Origin: Cynocephalus volans
Lineage: Eukaryota > Chordata > Mammalia > Dermoptera > Cynocephalidae
Direction: 5' to 3'
DNA length: 64,000 bases
Assembly: GCF_027409185.1 (NCBI RefSeq)
Contig: NC_084464.1
Span: 48,149,095-48,213,094 of the forward strand
This document shows positions 12,355 through 26,400 of the stretch, piece after piece (within the stretch, counting starts at the first letter, position 1; each line of letters opens with the position of its first letter). A model generated the notes under the pieces. It did no database searches. It saw nothing but the letters and a program-made list of their open reading frames with translations, and was not told the origin of the DNA. The translations under genes and the position numbers were made by a program.

Positions 12355-15300
12355 CACGTTAATCCCCTTGGCAGGCATTTCTTAAGCCCAGGACTGTTTT
12401 AGGGACTATCTTAGATGGAGTTCTCTGGAAATAGACTCTGAGATAGAGATTTGCTTCAGGAAGTTGACTGGTGAGAGCTTTTGGGCACAACACCCATGGT
12501 GGTGAGGGAAGCGGGATTGGCCAGAGGGAGAAGTTGAACTGCACTGCACTTGGGACAGAACCCATCCCAGGGAGCTCTGGAGCTGGGATGCCCCTCAGTT
12601 GTTCTAGTTGAGGCAAAGGGGTGGGTGTTTGTACCTCCACGTGGACTAGTTGTTAGACTTTGGGTGGGGCAGTTCTGTTCCAGACAGAGCAATTCCCAGA
12701 GAGGGACTCAGCCAATAATCTGTCAGCCCCCAATACTACCAGCAGCTGGAGGGGGGTCCTCAGTCCTGAGGGGGTACCTGGGCAGCACAGCATCCTGTAA
12801 GAGCTGTAGAGGACACAAGAGCATGCAAGAAGATTTCTGTCTTTGGATGCTGAGCTCATGTAATAACCACAATGCAAGATTGTGGACAATAGATGTCCTA
12901 GGAGGGGCCAGAACTCTGTGTTGAGGGCACTCAGGGCAAGCAAAGCCTCCTGTGGGCTTCAAGATGGAGGTGGCATAGATGTGGGCCTAGAAGGGCAGTT
13001 CTCCTTCCTGAGCTCGGTGACTTTACCCTGCCTCTCCCAAGGTCTTTGCCAAGCTCGTCCTGTTCAGCACCAAGGACAGCTCTTAGGCACCACCTTCCTG
13101 GCCCACCACCCCCTTGGGTGTGGGGAGACAGCACCACTTCACCCAACACCCCAGGTGTGGAGTAGACACACTCGGTTGACCCCCTCAGCATGCTGTGCTC
13201 TGCCCAGGCAGCAGCCTGTCAGGCGGGGGCAGCCCTTAGACCAGAGCGGAGTCAGAGCTGGCATTGTCAGGAGGGTGAGAGCCAGCCTTATTGACTGAGG
13301 GGCCCATGTCAGCTGCCTTGGCTTGGGCTTCCATGTGAGGTCTCCAGTGCCTTAGCTGATCTAAAACTGGGGGGTGAAGAGGAAACCGAAGATGGCCTGG
13401 GGCACTTGGAGAGAAATGCAGAAGCTGAAACCAGATGTAGAACAGAAAGCCTGAGACTCGGCTAACTCGGCTATTCCCATGAGCTGCAGAACCATGAGCA
13501 GAGGAACCAGGCATTGGGTGCAAGGGAGGTGTGGGACAGCCTGGGAGTAGCAGCCTGGGACTGGGTCCCAACACACTCTCTGCCACCACCCAGCTGTGTG
13601 ACTTGGAGCAAGACATTTTGACTCTCTGGACCTGTTTCTCTTTTACTCAAATGGGGAGAGATAGTTTAGGGTAAAGGCTCAGGAGCAGCCTGCCTGGTTT
13701 GAATTACACCTCTACCACTTCCAAGCTTCAAGTTACTTACCTCAGTTTCCTTAGCCACAAAATGGGGTAATGAAAACTTTTCTTGTCAAGCTTTGGAGAT
13801 TTTGTACCTGTCTGGCCCTCCATCTCCCAGCCTGTTTTTCTCATAAAGACGCCTACCCTATGATGCCATCACAAGCCTTTCCACACCAAGGGGAGTGGGC
13901 ACAGCTCAAATCACTGGATGTATTCAGTGAGGGTGGCCTCTGTCATCTAAAGAATTTAACTGGCTTGCAGACCCAGTGTGCAGGGTCACAAAGCTGCACA
14001 CTAGGGAAACAGGGAATCTGCTCCCTGCCTGGCTTTTTCCCCTGCTGGCGGTGTGGAGGCCACAGCTTCCAGTGGGAATCCCCAAGTTTAGCAGATCTGC
14101 CCTCACTTTAGCTTGTTCCATGGCTCCCACCTTCCCTTGATGTATAAGTTACTGATCAGAAACTAAAAACAGGGGTGATGCCCAAAGGTGAGGGTGACCT
14201 AGACGGAGCCATTTAAAAACCTCTGTCTGCAGAAGGAGGGATTCCCAAACACAGCTGCATTTTAAACAGGGAACTATGTAGTTCCCCAGAGAATAAAACA
14301 GTTCACGCTGACTCATTTTGAAAACTGGAGTTCCCTCCAAGAAAGACGTGGGGAAGAGAAGTGGAAGTCTTACTTAGCAAGTTCCTACAGAGTGCCAGGT
14401 ACTCAGGGGCATGGCACACCAGCGATTTGCTTCAGTCACCCCAAAACCCCAGCAGGGACATACTACTTTTCTCCCTGTTCTCCAGACAAAGCAACCCACA
14501 GGTCCGCTCTGTTCTCCTTAGGACCCCAGGAGCAGTGCCCAGAGCCCACAGCCTGGAACATGTGCATCACCGCCCTGGGTGCAGACCTCCCCTCCCCCCA
14601 GGTCTACAGGAGAAGGCCGACATTGAGGAGGCCCTGGGGTCTGGGCCCAGGACCGTTAGCAGGAGGTACCTGAGCTCCCTGAAGAACAAGCTGTCCAGTG
14701 GGGCCTGGAGGAAATCTTGCCAGCCTGGGACCTGCTCTGGGCCAGGGATGCAGGTGCTGGAGGGCTGGCTGCGGTAGAAGTGGGGATGTGGGGGGCCTCT
14801 CCACTGACCTCCTCCCCACACATTCTTCCCCAACCAGAGGCAGCAATTCCCCACGTGGGGGTCTTGTGTGAGCAAGGATCAGCTGGAGGCTAGATTCTCC
14901 CCCCTTAACCTTTGGCTAACTAACTGTCTACTGTGTTCCCTGAGCATTATTTCACATATCCCTCACTGTAGAATTTTTTTAGGCAAGCAAATTGAAACTC
15001 AGACAGCTTAAGGAACTTGTTCAAGGTCACAGAGCTTGGAGCAGTCTCCATCTTGTGATCCTGGTACCTTTCCCGGGTGTGGTCTCAGTTTACCCACTGG
15101 AGGAGGCAACAATTCCAAACTAGAAATAGAGGTCTGAGTGCTAACTTTCCTGCCCTTAGACTAAAGCCTGGTCTGATCCTGAGCAGGTCACCTCCCTTCT
15201 GTGGGTTTCAGTTTCCTCGTCTGTCGAGTTCAAGGGTTAGATGCAGGATACTGTGCACACGGAAGCCTGACTCCCTGGGTTCACATCCCAGCTCTTCTGC

Positions 15301-17424
15301 TTACTAATTGTGTGACCTTGGGCAAGTAATTTTAACCTCTTTGTGCCTCAGTTTCCTCATTTGTGAAATGATCATACTAGTGTGCTCTGGTTATCAATCA
15401 CTGCATAACAAATCACCCCAAAACGAAGTGGTCAAATACAGCGATGTATTATTTGTCACAGTTTCGTAGGTTGACTGGGCTACTGCTGGACAGTTTTTCT
15501 GTTGGTCTCACTTGGGTTCTGTATTGGTTTGCTCAGGCTGACATAACAAAATACCACAGATTAGGTGGCTTTTAAACAACAGAAATTTATTTTCTCAGAA
15601 ATCTAAGATCAAGGTGCCAACAGGTTTTATTTGCAGAGAGGCCTCTGCCCCTGGTTTGCAGATGGCCGCCTTCTCACTGTGTCCTCACATGGCCTTTCCT
15701 CTGTGCATGCACATCCCTGGTGTCTCTTCCTCTTCTTATAAGGACTCCAATCCTATCAATTTAGGGCCCTATCTGTATACCTCATTTAACCTTAATTACC
15801 TCTTTAAAGGCCCCACCTCCAAATACAATTACATTGGGGGTTAGAGCTTCAACATATGAATTTGTGGGGGACACAATTCAGTCCATAACAGGATATTTCA
15901 TGTGGCTGCAGTCAGATGGTGGCTGGGGTAGAAATGCCCAAGGATAGTTCCACTCACAAGCCTAGTGCTTGGGCAGGGATGACTGGAAGACTGGGCTCAC
16001 CTGGGAGGCTGGCATGGGCGGGCCACTTGCACTCTCTGTGCATTCCCCCCACAAGATCTCTCCACCAGGGAGGCCAGACCACCTGACGTGGTGGTTCATA
16101 GTTCCCAGGAGAGCACAGGTGGCAGCTTCCAGGCCCCTTAAGGCTTATGCCTAGAACTGTCACAGCCTCACTGCCACATTCCCTGTGAAAGCCATCCCAT
16201 GGCCAGCCCAGATGCACTGCAGGAGGGTGTGAATACTGGGAGGTGTGCTTCACTGTAGCGTCTTTGGAAACTGTACCACGGTCCCCATCAGAGGAGACCA
16301 AATCTGTCCCTTCCTTTCTTCCTTCTCTGTCTACAATCCCCCGCAGGAGCCTGAGGAGAAGAGGATTGTCCAGGAGCTGCTGGAGACAGAACAGGCCTAT
16401 GTGGCACGCCTCCACCTGCTAGACCAGGCTAGTGACAGGACACCCCCACCTGAGCCCCAGTACATGGGTCTTCTCCCCCGACCCCTGCTCTACCTTCCCA
16501 CCCACCTCACCAGGGCTGAGAGTTGGGACCCCTGGGTGATGTAGGATACCTTAGCCCTTTAACCCCATTAGCTAAGGTTGAGGTAGAAGTCAGGATTTAG
16601 TCCATTCGCACTACTCCACATTCCACCCTTTGTGCCTGGGCTGGCCCAAGTACATGCCAGCTATCCTTCCAGCACCCTCACCATCAGTCACCCGTTTGCG
16701 CTTTATTTATTTATTTATTTTAAAAGATGACCGGTAGGGTATCTTAACCCTTGACTTGGTGTTGTCAGCACCACGCTCTTTCAAGTGAGCCACCCTAGGG
16801 TTGGCCCTACCCCTTTGCACTTTCTTCAGGAGCCCTAAGGGGTTAAATCAGTGAACATCAGTACACCAGCTTTAGCCTGATGAAGTCCAAGACCATGACA
16901 GACCCAGAATAGGCCCGTCTCTGACATTCATGAACTGCCAGCCTTTGGCCAAGTCCCTGCATCACTAGGCCTTGGTTTGCCCATCTGTAAAGTGGCCCAG
17001 AATACAATCTTCCCTGCCTGTCTCCCCCCGGGGTTGTTGTGAGGATGCTGGGAGGTTCAGGAGGTGAGAGCACTCAGTAAACTGGAGAGGCCCCTATCCC
17101 CTCGCGCGGGTGTGCAGGTGGCTCCCTCGCAGCCGTGAGTGACCCGGGTGGGCGGCTGCAGGTGTTCTTTCAGGAGCTGCTGAGTGAGGCCCGCAGCAGC
17201 AAGGCCTTCCCTGAGGACGTGGTCAGGCTCATCTTCTCCAATATCTCCTCCATCTACCAGTTTCATGCGCAATTCTTCCTCCCAGAGCTGCAGCGGCGCC
17301 TGGATGACTGGTGAGGTCCACCAGGAGCCCCCAAGGCCCCCTGACTGCAGCTCTGGCCCAGGGGTGGCACTGAGTTAAGGCTGTCAGGCCCATGCCCTTG
17401 CTGTGTGGCCATGACACTGACAGG

Positions 17425-17460
<36 letters not shown>

Positions 17461-20400
17461 TGATGGGCCACGTCCTTAGCCTTGGGCCTTACACTTATTA
17501 CCTCACTCAACCTTCAAATAAGCTTGCTCTGTGATGATGGCATTGTGGTCATACAAGAAACCTTCTTTGTTTTCAGAAGGTAAAATCACTTGCTTTATGT
17601 ATTTTGCCAAAGAAATGCCATGATGTCTAGGATGTCCTTTAAAATTCTTTGGCAAAGAGGGCCGGCCTGTGGCTCACTTGGGAGAGTGCGGTGCTAATAA
17701 CACCAAGGCCACGGGTTCAGATCCCTATATAGGGATGGCCAGTCAGCTCACTTGGGGGAGCGTGGTGCTGACAACACCAATTCGAGGGTTAAGATCCCCT
17801 TACTGGTCATCTTTAAAAAAAAAAAATTCTTTGGCAAAGAATAATGTTAGTAATTTTTAAACCTAGTGATAGATATACAGGGGTCCATCTTTTTTTTTTT
17901 TTTTTTGTAGACGACTGGTAAGGGGATCTTAGCCCTTGACTTGGTGTTGTCAGCACCAGCTCTCCCAAGTGAGCCATGGGCTGGCCCCAGGGGTCCATCA
18001 TTATATTCTTTTTACTTTATGATTGCTTAACAATTTTCAGAATAAAGTTTAAAAAAACACAACAAACCTGTAAGATTGCCTACCATCATTCCCATTTTTT
18101 CAGATGAGAAAATTGGGGTGCAGGAAGGCTAAGTGACTCACCCAAGAATGCACAGCTAGAGTAACTGGGGCAGTTGGGAATCAAGCTCCGGCAGCTCAGC
18201 TCTGGAGTTGTGGCTCCTCGCTGCTCTGCTGCGACAGTCCCTGCTACCACAGGATGATCCTGGATAAGTTTTTACCTTCTCAGCCTCCATGTGCTCATCT
18301 CTGACATGGGCTAGGAACTGTCCCTACCTTCAGGGTGTTGAGAATGAGATGAGATGAGACATGCAGTGTGTCTCAGCAGTGCTTGCACGTGGCCTTCATT
18401 ATTGTTCCGTAGTCAAGCATCAGTTACTGAACATCTGTTGAGTGCCCAGCACTGTGCTGGGCCTTGTGAGGGGGCCCGATCAGTGGACAAGAACAGCACC
18501 TGTCCTCAGGGGGCTCACAGTCTGAGGAGGGGGAGGCACACCCGTGTGAGGATGACACCCCCAGCCCCGTGCCTGCACCCTGAAGGGCAGTGGAAAGGCT
18601 GTTTTGGGGGTTCAGGGGGTCTGGCCTAATGTGGCCCTGTCTGGACTCCCAAGAGGAGGTTGCCAGGCTGAGGCCAATCCCTGGGCACCCCTCCTGCAGG
18701 ACAGCCACCCCCTGTATCGGCGATGTGATCCAGAAACTGGCGCCATTCCTGAAGATGTACAGTGAGTATGTCAAGAACTTCGAGCGGGCTGCCGAGCTGC
18801 TGGCCACCTGGACTGACAAGTCCCCACCCTTCCAGGAGGTTATCACTCGCATCCAGGTGAGGCTGGGGAGGGCCAGGACCTGCCTTGCTGCCCCCAGCAT
18901 ACAGTGACTCCATTCCCCTCAGTGATTGGGGGCATCTCCCGGGCTCAGCTGCTTCCACAGGCCCTAGTACCCACCCACCTCGCCCACTCCCCTGACCCTC
19001 GGGGCAGCCTGACCCACCCCTCCCACTCTCACTCTCCCCCATCGCTCCCCCGTCCCTCCCCAAGAGCAGCGATGCTTCGGGCAGCCTGACCCTGCAGCAC
19101 CACATGCTGGAACCAGTGCAAAGAATTCCACGCTATGAGCTGCTGCTCAAGGAGTACATCCAGAAGCTGCCAGCCCAGGCGCCAGACCGGGTGGATGCCC
19201 AGAGTGAGGATACCCCCAGCAAGTCCAGGGGGCTGGGGAGGCCCAAGCCATTCCCATATAGTTACTGAGAACCTGCTGAAATGGTTAGGATGACCATCAG
19301 CCATCAACGTCCCTCATTGGCACTTTATAGACATTATCCATCCCATTAGCCATTTTTTACAGATGAGGACACCAAGGCCCAGAGAGGTTGAGTGCTTTGC
19401 TCAAGGTCACACAGCCAGAAAGGAGCAAAGCTGGGATTTGAACCCATACCTGTATGATGCCAAAGCCCATGCTCCTTCCCTCTGGGTCTGGCTTGGTTGG
19501 GGGAGCAGCAAGAGTCACAGAAGCCAAAAACGTCTCACAGTTCTGCCTTTCAGTGGCTTCCAGTCTGTCCACCCTGGGTGGCCTAGACAACCCACATGCC
19601 AGGCTGCACAGGCAGGGCTGCTCCTGGGGGCTGTTGTGGTGGGTCTTGAGGCTGCTTTATTACGCCTCCATGACCTCCTGCACCAGAACCAGCCCCAGAT
19701 TTTCAGGGGATGACTCAAGTCTTGCCCCCTCTTCAGAAGCCCTCGACATGATCTTCTCGGCAGCTCAGCACTCCAACGCAGCCATCTCTGAAATGGTGAG
19801 CAGCCGGCCACAGGGGCAGGTGCGGTGGCACCCCTGGACCTGTCTCCTCCTTCCTGCAGGTCTCAGCATCCCCAACACTCCACAGTCACTGTGTCCCCTC
19901 ATACTCCCATCCCACCATGACATCTGTCCCACTGCTGCCCTCCTCTCGCACCCACATCCCCATCCCTGTCCCCACAAGACAAACCTTCTAGAAGAAGGCG
20001 AGCCCTGCCAGGCCTTGGCTGAGGGTGCATCCACCCATCCTAGGAGCGGCTGCAGGAACTGTGGGAGGTGTACCAGCGCCTGGGCCTCGAGGACGACATA
20101 GTGGACCCCTCCAACACCCTGCTCCGTGAGGGCCCAGTCCTCAAGATCTCCTTCCGCCGCAGCGACCCCATGGAGCGCTACCTTTTCTTGGTAGGTGACG
20201 TTGGCAGCCTTACTCCACATTGGGAAGGGAAGCCCACAGGCCACTGTGGCCCAGGTTGTGCCTGCCTGGCCTCTACTCGGTTCCTCAGAGAAAAGGTTTC
20301 TTCTCTGTCCTTCTCTGCTTTGGCACCAGGGTGACCTTGGACAAGGCACGTGCTAACTCCAGCCTCAAGGATTTCCAACCCACAGGTTTCCCAGACATGG

Positions 20401-23400
20401 CCTAGGAAGCAACAGAGCTCGAACCCAGTCTGCTTGGCGCCAAAGCCTATGGTATTCATCTGTGCTCTAGAGAGTGCACAGCTGGAGGGAAATAGGTTAG
20501 CTGCCAGGAAGAACTGCCCTGGGTTCACACTGAGGAAGCCAGGATATCTCCTGAGATCTGGAAAAGTGGTCCTGCCTGGCAATCTGGGGAAGGGAGCTAC
20601 ATATTCTCATAAGCCACCTGCTGCCCTGAGCCCCTGTGAGAAAGGCCTCATAGGTTTCTGATGTCTGTGATGATCCCTTATGCCCACAGATGGGGTGACC
20701 CTTCAGTGACTATCCTAGTGGGATTGGGGGCTAGACCACCTCATCATCTTCCTCGTCACCTGTGACATCCTGTGAGCTGGCCCAGGGTGTGGCAAGCAGG
20801 GAGGAGATCCAGTCATACTCAGTCCACCCTCGGGGACACCTGCCTGACATCCTTCCTGCCCTGCCACTGCCCACACACTGATGTCTGTGTCCCCTGCAGT
20901 TCAACAACATGCTGCTGTACTGTGTGCCCCGGGTCATCCAGGTGGGCGCCCACTTCCAGGTGAGGACCCGCATCGACGTGGCCGGGATGAAGGTGAGAGG
21001 CCCCCTAGCCACAGTCAGGCTTCACCCTGAGAGTGGGACTGAGTATGAGGAGCAGCAGTAGAGGCTAATCCAGGTTCTCAATGGGAGAACCAAAGCCCGG
21101 CAAGTCCTGGGCAAACATGGAGATGGAAAAGTTAGCCCATGTGGGTTCCCAGTCCTCCTGCCAGGGCCCTTCCCAGGTTCCCACAGGCCGGCCCACTCTG
21201 GGGCACAATCCAGCTTGGCCTCGCCCTGCTTTCCCTACTGTGCACACTGCTGCTTCACAAACTATGATGTGTGCATGGATCCCCTGGATTTTGAGTCTGT
21301 ACCTCTGGGTGGTGCCAGAGATCCTGAGTTTCTAAGCAGCTCCCAGTGATGCTGAGATTGCAGGTCCGTACACCACAGTCTGAGTGGGGAAGGTCTGCAC
21401 TGCCAGCTCAGCTGCTGGCATGGATGTGTCCCCACCCAGAGATGGCTGCCAATGAGCAGCAAGAGCAATCATAACAGTGCCCATGGACTGGGCGGCCACC
21501 GTGGGTTGGGCCCTGCACCATCCGACCAGACCCTCATAACAGCCCTGTGACATAGGGGCTGTTATCATCTATCTTTTAAAAATAATCTTATTTTTATTAC
21601 TTTAAAAACATAGATATACACATTTAAAAATCAAACACTATAAAAAATAAATACAGTGAAAAGTCTCCTTCCTACCTTGTCCCCTAGTTCCCTTCCTGAA
21701 GGCAGCCTTTGCTTCTCACGAGGCCTTCCAGAGGTAGTCTTTGCATATACAAACAAATAACATGTTATCGTTTCCTCACTTTATGCCATAAACAGTGGTG
21801 GATCCTACAGACCATTCTGCACTTTACTTTTCTAACTCATTCTGGAGATCACTGCACACCAGTACATTAGAGCTTCCTCATGCTTTTGCCCAGCTGCATA
21901 GTGTGCTACTATGTGATGTACCGTCATGCATTCAACCAGTCCTCTGCTGAGGGACGTTTAGATTGTTTTCAGTTGTCAGCTGCAAATGAGACTGTAGTGA
22001 AGTAACCTTGTACAGCTGCCTGTGTGTGAGTATATCTATAGCTAATCCCATTTTTTAAAATAAGAAAACCAAGGTCCTAGCAAACCTTTCTATGTCAAGT
22101 AACTTGCTTGAGGGTCATGCAGCAAATCCTGGTTTGAGTGACCAAGCCAGGCTTTAAAGACTCAGGTGCAACAGAGTCTGGAGACCCTGCGTCTAATCAT
22201 TGTGCTATACCTTCTCCTATAAAAGCTACAACCCAGAGAAATAAAGCTTGTGGTGGAATTTCAGGCATGGAGAAGGAAATGGCAGGAGAACCTTCCTGAC
22301 TGTCCCTCTCTGATGGCTCCTGCATCCTGACATGTCCTGAGGGCTGGGCTGGAAGAAGCAGAGGTCTGCTCTGGCCCATCTCAGGGCTGGCCAGTTAGCT
22401 CAGCTGGTTAAGCATGGCCTTGTAACATCCCCGCATTCCCTATCCTTACCCGCCCACCCCCGATCAGCCCCAGGAGGGGGCTGCAGGCAGGACCTGAGCC
22501 TGGGCGCTCCCTCCTCTAGAGCCCCTGGCCTCTGAGAGACCCCAGCAGGAGAGTCTGGCCCCTGCTCCTGACTGGGGTTGTCTGCCATTTGGGGCAAAAT
22601 CAAGGGTCGGCGGGTGATGAAGGCTTTGGGGGGACATGGGCATCTTCTGGGGGTTCCCAGCCTTCCCCACACCTGGGCTGGCTACGGTCTTTTAGGAGTG
22701 CAGCCCGCACCCTGGGACATCTACTTTTCCATCCTGAAGTGGCCCTCCCAGAGGCCAGGGCATGTGCAGGCTTGTGTGTCTGGGGTCCTTGGAGAGACTA
22801 AGAAAGGCAGGATTATAAAGAACTACAGGCAGAAATGGAGATGGCAGCCCTGTCATAGGACTGTCAGAGATCCAAGCACAGAAAAAGAAGCAGAGATTGA
22901 CAGATAGGAAAGCCAAGAGTCTTAAAGAGAAAATAGAGACGAGCCTGAGAGTGTCACATGCTTAGAATGTGTGTTGAGGGCTCATGGGCCCTGTACGTGC
23001 CAGGTTCCTGGTGTCTACCTGTCCTGGTGAGCTTATTTGATACTCTGGTGGCCACACAGCACCCTCTCCTGGATAGTGTGGCCTTGGCAGGTGCAGAGCT
23101 GTCCACCCTCTCCACGTCTGTGCGGGAACCATTTCAGAGTCTGAGGTTTGGAGGCAGGTCTGGCCTTTGACCACCGTGATGGTTCCTACTGGCCTGTGAC
23201 CTCCTGGCCTCCTACTTCCTAAGTGTCGGGGATGCCTAGTTCGCAGCAGCTAGTTCTCCTCAAGGTATGACCAGGCCTTAATGTTTTTGCCATTCTGCAC
23301 AGGGCCAGCTTGGGAAGAAGGAAAGAGTGCATGCACACACACTCAGGGACTCCGTGTACAGCTGTGCAGGTTGGGTACTGCACAAGGCTACCTCATGGAA

Positions 23401-26400
23401 GAGCTGCCATCTGCAGCAGAATGCAGATTAGCAGACTATGATACAGTATCACAGATTGTGTATTTATGGTGAGAAGTGTCCAGCAGATGGCAGTCAAATG
23501 TCTTTTTCCAACAAAATATGGATATTATGCCAGTTTGCCAACAGATGTCAGTAAAGCATTTTGAGGAAGGGTGTCCTTTTCTAATTAGCACAAAGGCACT
23601 GTATGGACTAGCAGGGAATTGGCCCAGACCTGGGAAGAGTCATTGAGACTGGGCACAACAGAAACTAAATTGTTGAAACCTAACAGGAGGTGGAGGCCTC
23701 TTTGTGAACATTCCAGGGGCATCCTGAACCCTCAGGTCAGGAGCTCCCCCCAGTTGCTTTTTCTATCTATCAAAAGCAACATATTTCTTAGTTCTGGACT
23801 CCAGATCTTAGATTTCTTCCTTCTTTTTTCTCTCTTGTCTCCCTGACCCAATTAGTCACGGAATCTTATCAGGTTTCCTGGTATTGTCCCGTGGTTAGAA
23901 ATCTCTTTTCTCTCCCCAAGTGCATTCACTGGATCAGGCCCGGACCATTTATGGCATCACTTCCTAACTGGCCTTTGGGCTATGGGTTTGTCCCATTTTG
24001 CCCAGATCCAGCCCCTTGTTCCTTGCACACAGCTGCTGGGGTGGCATTCCCCAAACACCTCTTTCCACATAACCTCATCCATTTATAAACCTACCAGCCC
24101 TCCCCATTGCCAAGGGTATTGAGTCTAAATCACATTGGGCCCCTTGTAGCTGGTTCTGTGGGGCCATAGACTAGGCCTAACGTTAAGGACATGCTCGTAG
24201 TTCTCTCTAGGATGTGGTGGGCTGCCCTGAAAGTGTGTGTGCAAAGGCCTGGTCGTCACATGACAGGGAGGCAGCAGAGGAGCTCAAGTGTTGGATGGAT
24301 TTGAGGGCAACAAAGTTCCCCCACGCAGAGGCTCTTGGGCTCTAGGTCTGTGTCTTAGCTTCCCATTGGGAATCTCTCTCTGCACTGCCAAGGAGAGATC
24401 TGTGCTTACATGACTCTGGGGGTGCAGTGGAAATAGATGGTCTTCCATCTTACCCTTGGGGGCTGAAAACCTCAGGTGGAATCTTTATTCTGCACTCTAG
24501 ATGCTGTGTTGCCTCAGGCAGGTCTCTTCCCATCTCTGGGCCTCCATTTCCTCATCTCCTGAATGAGGATGATAATATCTGCCTCCCAAGATTGCCGTGA
24601 AGATTATTTTCTCTAACTTTTTATTATGGGCATTTTTAAGCCAAGAAAATGATACAATGAACCCTCTTATACTCATCCGGTTTTGAGATCCAATTTCCAT
24701 TTTTGGTGACTCCATTGTCAGGACCTGTCACCTCTGCCTCACACGGGGCCAATTTAGCTGCTGCTAAATTCCAGGAACCATAAGTCCCAGTTGCTTAGAG
24801 TGAGGCCCAGTGGCAGGCACATTTGCTTGGCTGAACAGGATTAGAGAGGCGGTGAACAAGCTCCCCATCTCGTCCCCTGAATTCGAAGTGTCCCTTGGAC
24901 ACAATCCATCGCCCTCCACTCCACAGTGTTGTGCTTGTGGAGGGGGGATATGACAAGTCTGAACAGGTCACCTCCCTCCTTCTTTTGGCAGGTGCGGGAG
25001 CTGACTGATGCCGAGTTCCCCCACTCCTTCCTGGTGTCCGGGAAGCAACGCACCCTAGAGCTGCAAGCCCGGTAGGCCACCTGGGGGCTGGGTGAGGCAG
25101 GAAAACTGGGAGGGGCCGCTCTCCTCAACACCTGTGTTCACTTTCCGAGCAGGTCCCGGGAGGAAATGATTTCCTGGATACAGGTATCTGATTGCTCCAG
25201 GGTCCTAGGATTCTGACCCTACCTTACTCAGGCTGGGGGTGGGGAGGGGTGTGTGTACATGTGCATGTGCATGTGTGCACATGCACGTGCATGTGTGTGT
25301 GCACACTTCCAAAGCTGGGCATGCCCAGCTGCTCCCTGCTCTTCCTATGGAGTTGCTCAGTGGTAATGTGGAGTCAGACCTGGGTTCAAATCTTGCTGCC
25401 TCTCACTGTCTAGCTGGGCAGCCTGGGGCAAGTCACTGAACCTCTCTGAGCCTCGGTTTTTACATCTGTAATCTGGGGCTAATAGTTTCTCCTCCCTTAA
25501 GTCAGCCCATGTGTGCTTACAATCCAGTGCCTGGCACCCAGTAGGCTTTCAGCAACACTTGTTGAATGTGTGGATGAATGAACAGATGAGCAAGCCCTCC
25601 CTCCCACCCATCAATACCCCCAACCCCTACCCCCTACCCCCCAGGCCTGCCAAGCAGCCATTGACCAAATTGAGAAGCGGAATGAGACATTCAAGGCTGC
25701 AGTCCAGGGACCTGAGGGAGACACCCACGAGCAGAAGGTAAATGAGGCCTTTTGCATCCCTCTCTGGAGCTGGCAGCCCAAACAGAGCTTACTCTCTCTG
25801 CTTTACCCAGGCCAGCTCAGAGGGGCAGGGAGTGTCACCACCAGGAATAATTTGAGGGGAACAGGGAAAGCTCTCCCATCCCAGCATCACCCTACTCAGT
25901 GACTCAGTGCCAAAGCTTTCTTCCATTAGCAAAAACTTCCTTTGGGAGCTTCTATACGCAACTATCCTGGGGAAGGATTTCACATCTATATCTCTGGCTG
26001 CAGGGGTGGTGCAGTACTGGGTTTGAAGGTATCTGAGAAACATAAGACAAAGGGAAGTTGGAAGGAGGGCAAGGTGTGGATTAGGGAGAATGTCTGTGAC
26101 TTGACTTTAGATTTGAGCTCTGAACTCTGACTTGCTGGGTGACTTTGCTGAGTCACTTGACCTCTCTGAGCCTCACTTTCCTCACCTGTAAAATAGAAAA
26201 AACAGTAACTGACCTATCATAACGTTTTTATCTATTCAGTCAATTTCATGTGGAAGCCCCTGGGAAACCCCACACACAGATCCCTGCCACAGCAGGTGGG
26301 CAGAGGGCTCCAGGACCTCAGAGAGTGGGCAAAAAAGGGGCATGAAGGGCCCACCCCTGCCTAACTCCCCCTTGCCCCACAGCTGCAGTCTGAGGAGTTA

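Noticed and set aside
16432-16437. GT donor (GTGACA) for FGD2 exon 3
   Set aside because: Using it adds four bases to exon 3 and shifts the frame into exon 4, destroying the DH domain.
19454-20101. 215-codon open frame on the + strand
   Set aside because: It overlaps FGD2 exons 7 and 8 and their introns in another frame; the protein is low-complexity with no domain, while the FGD2 frame through the same exons is conserved and spliced cleanly.
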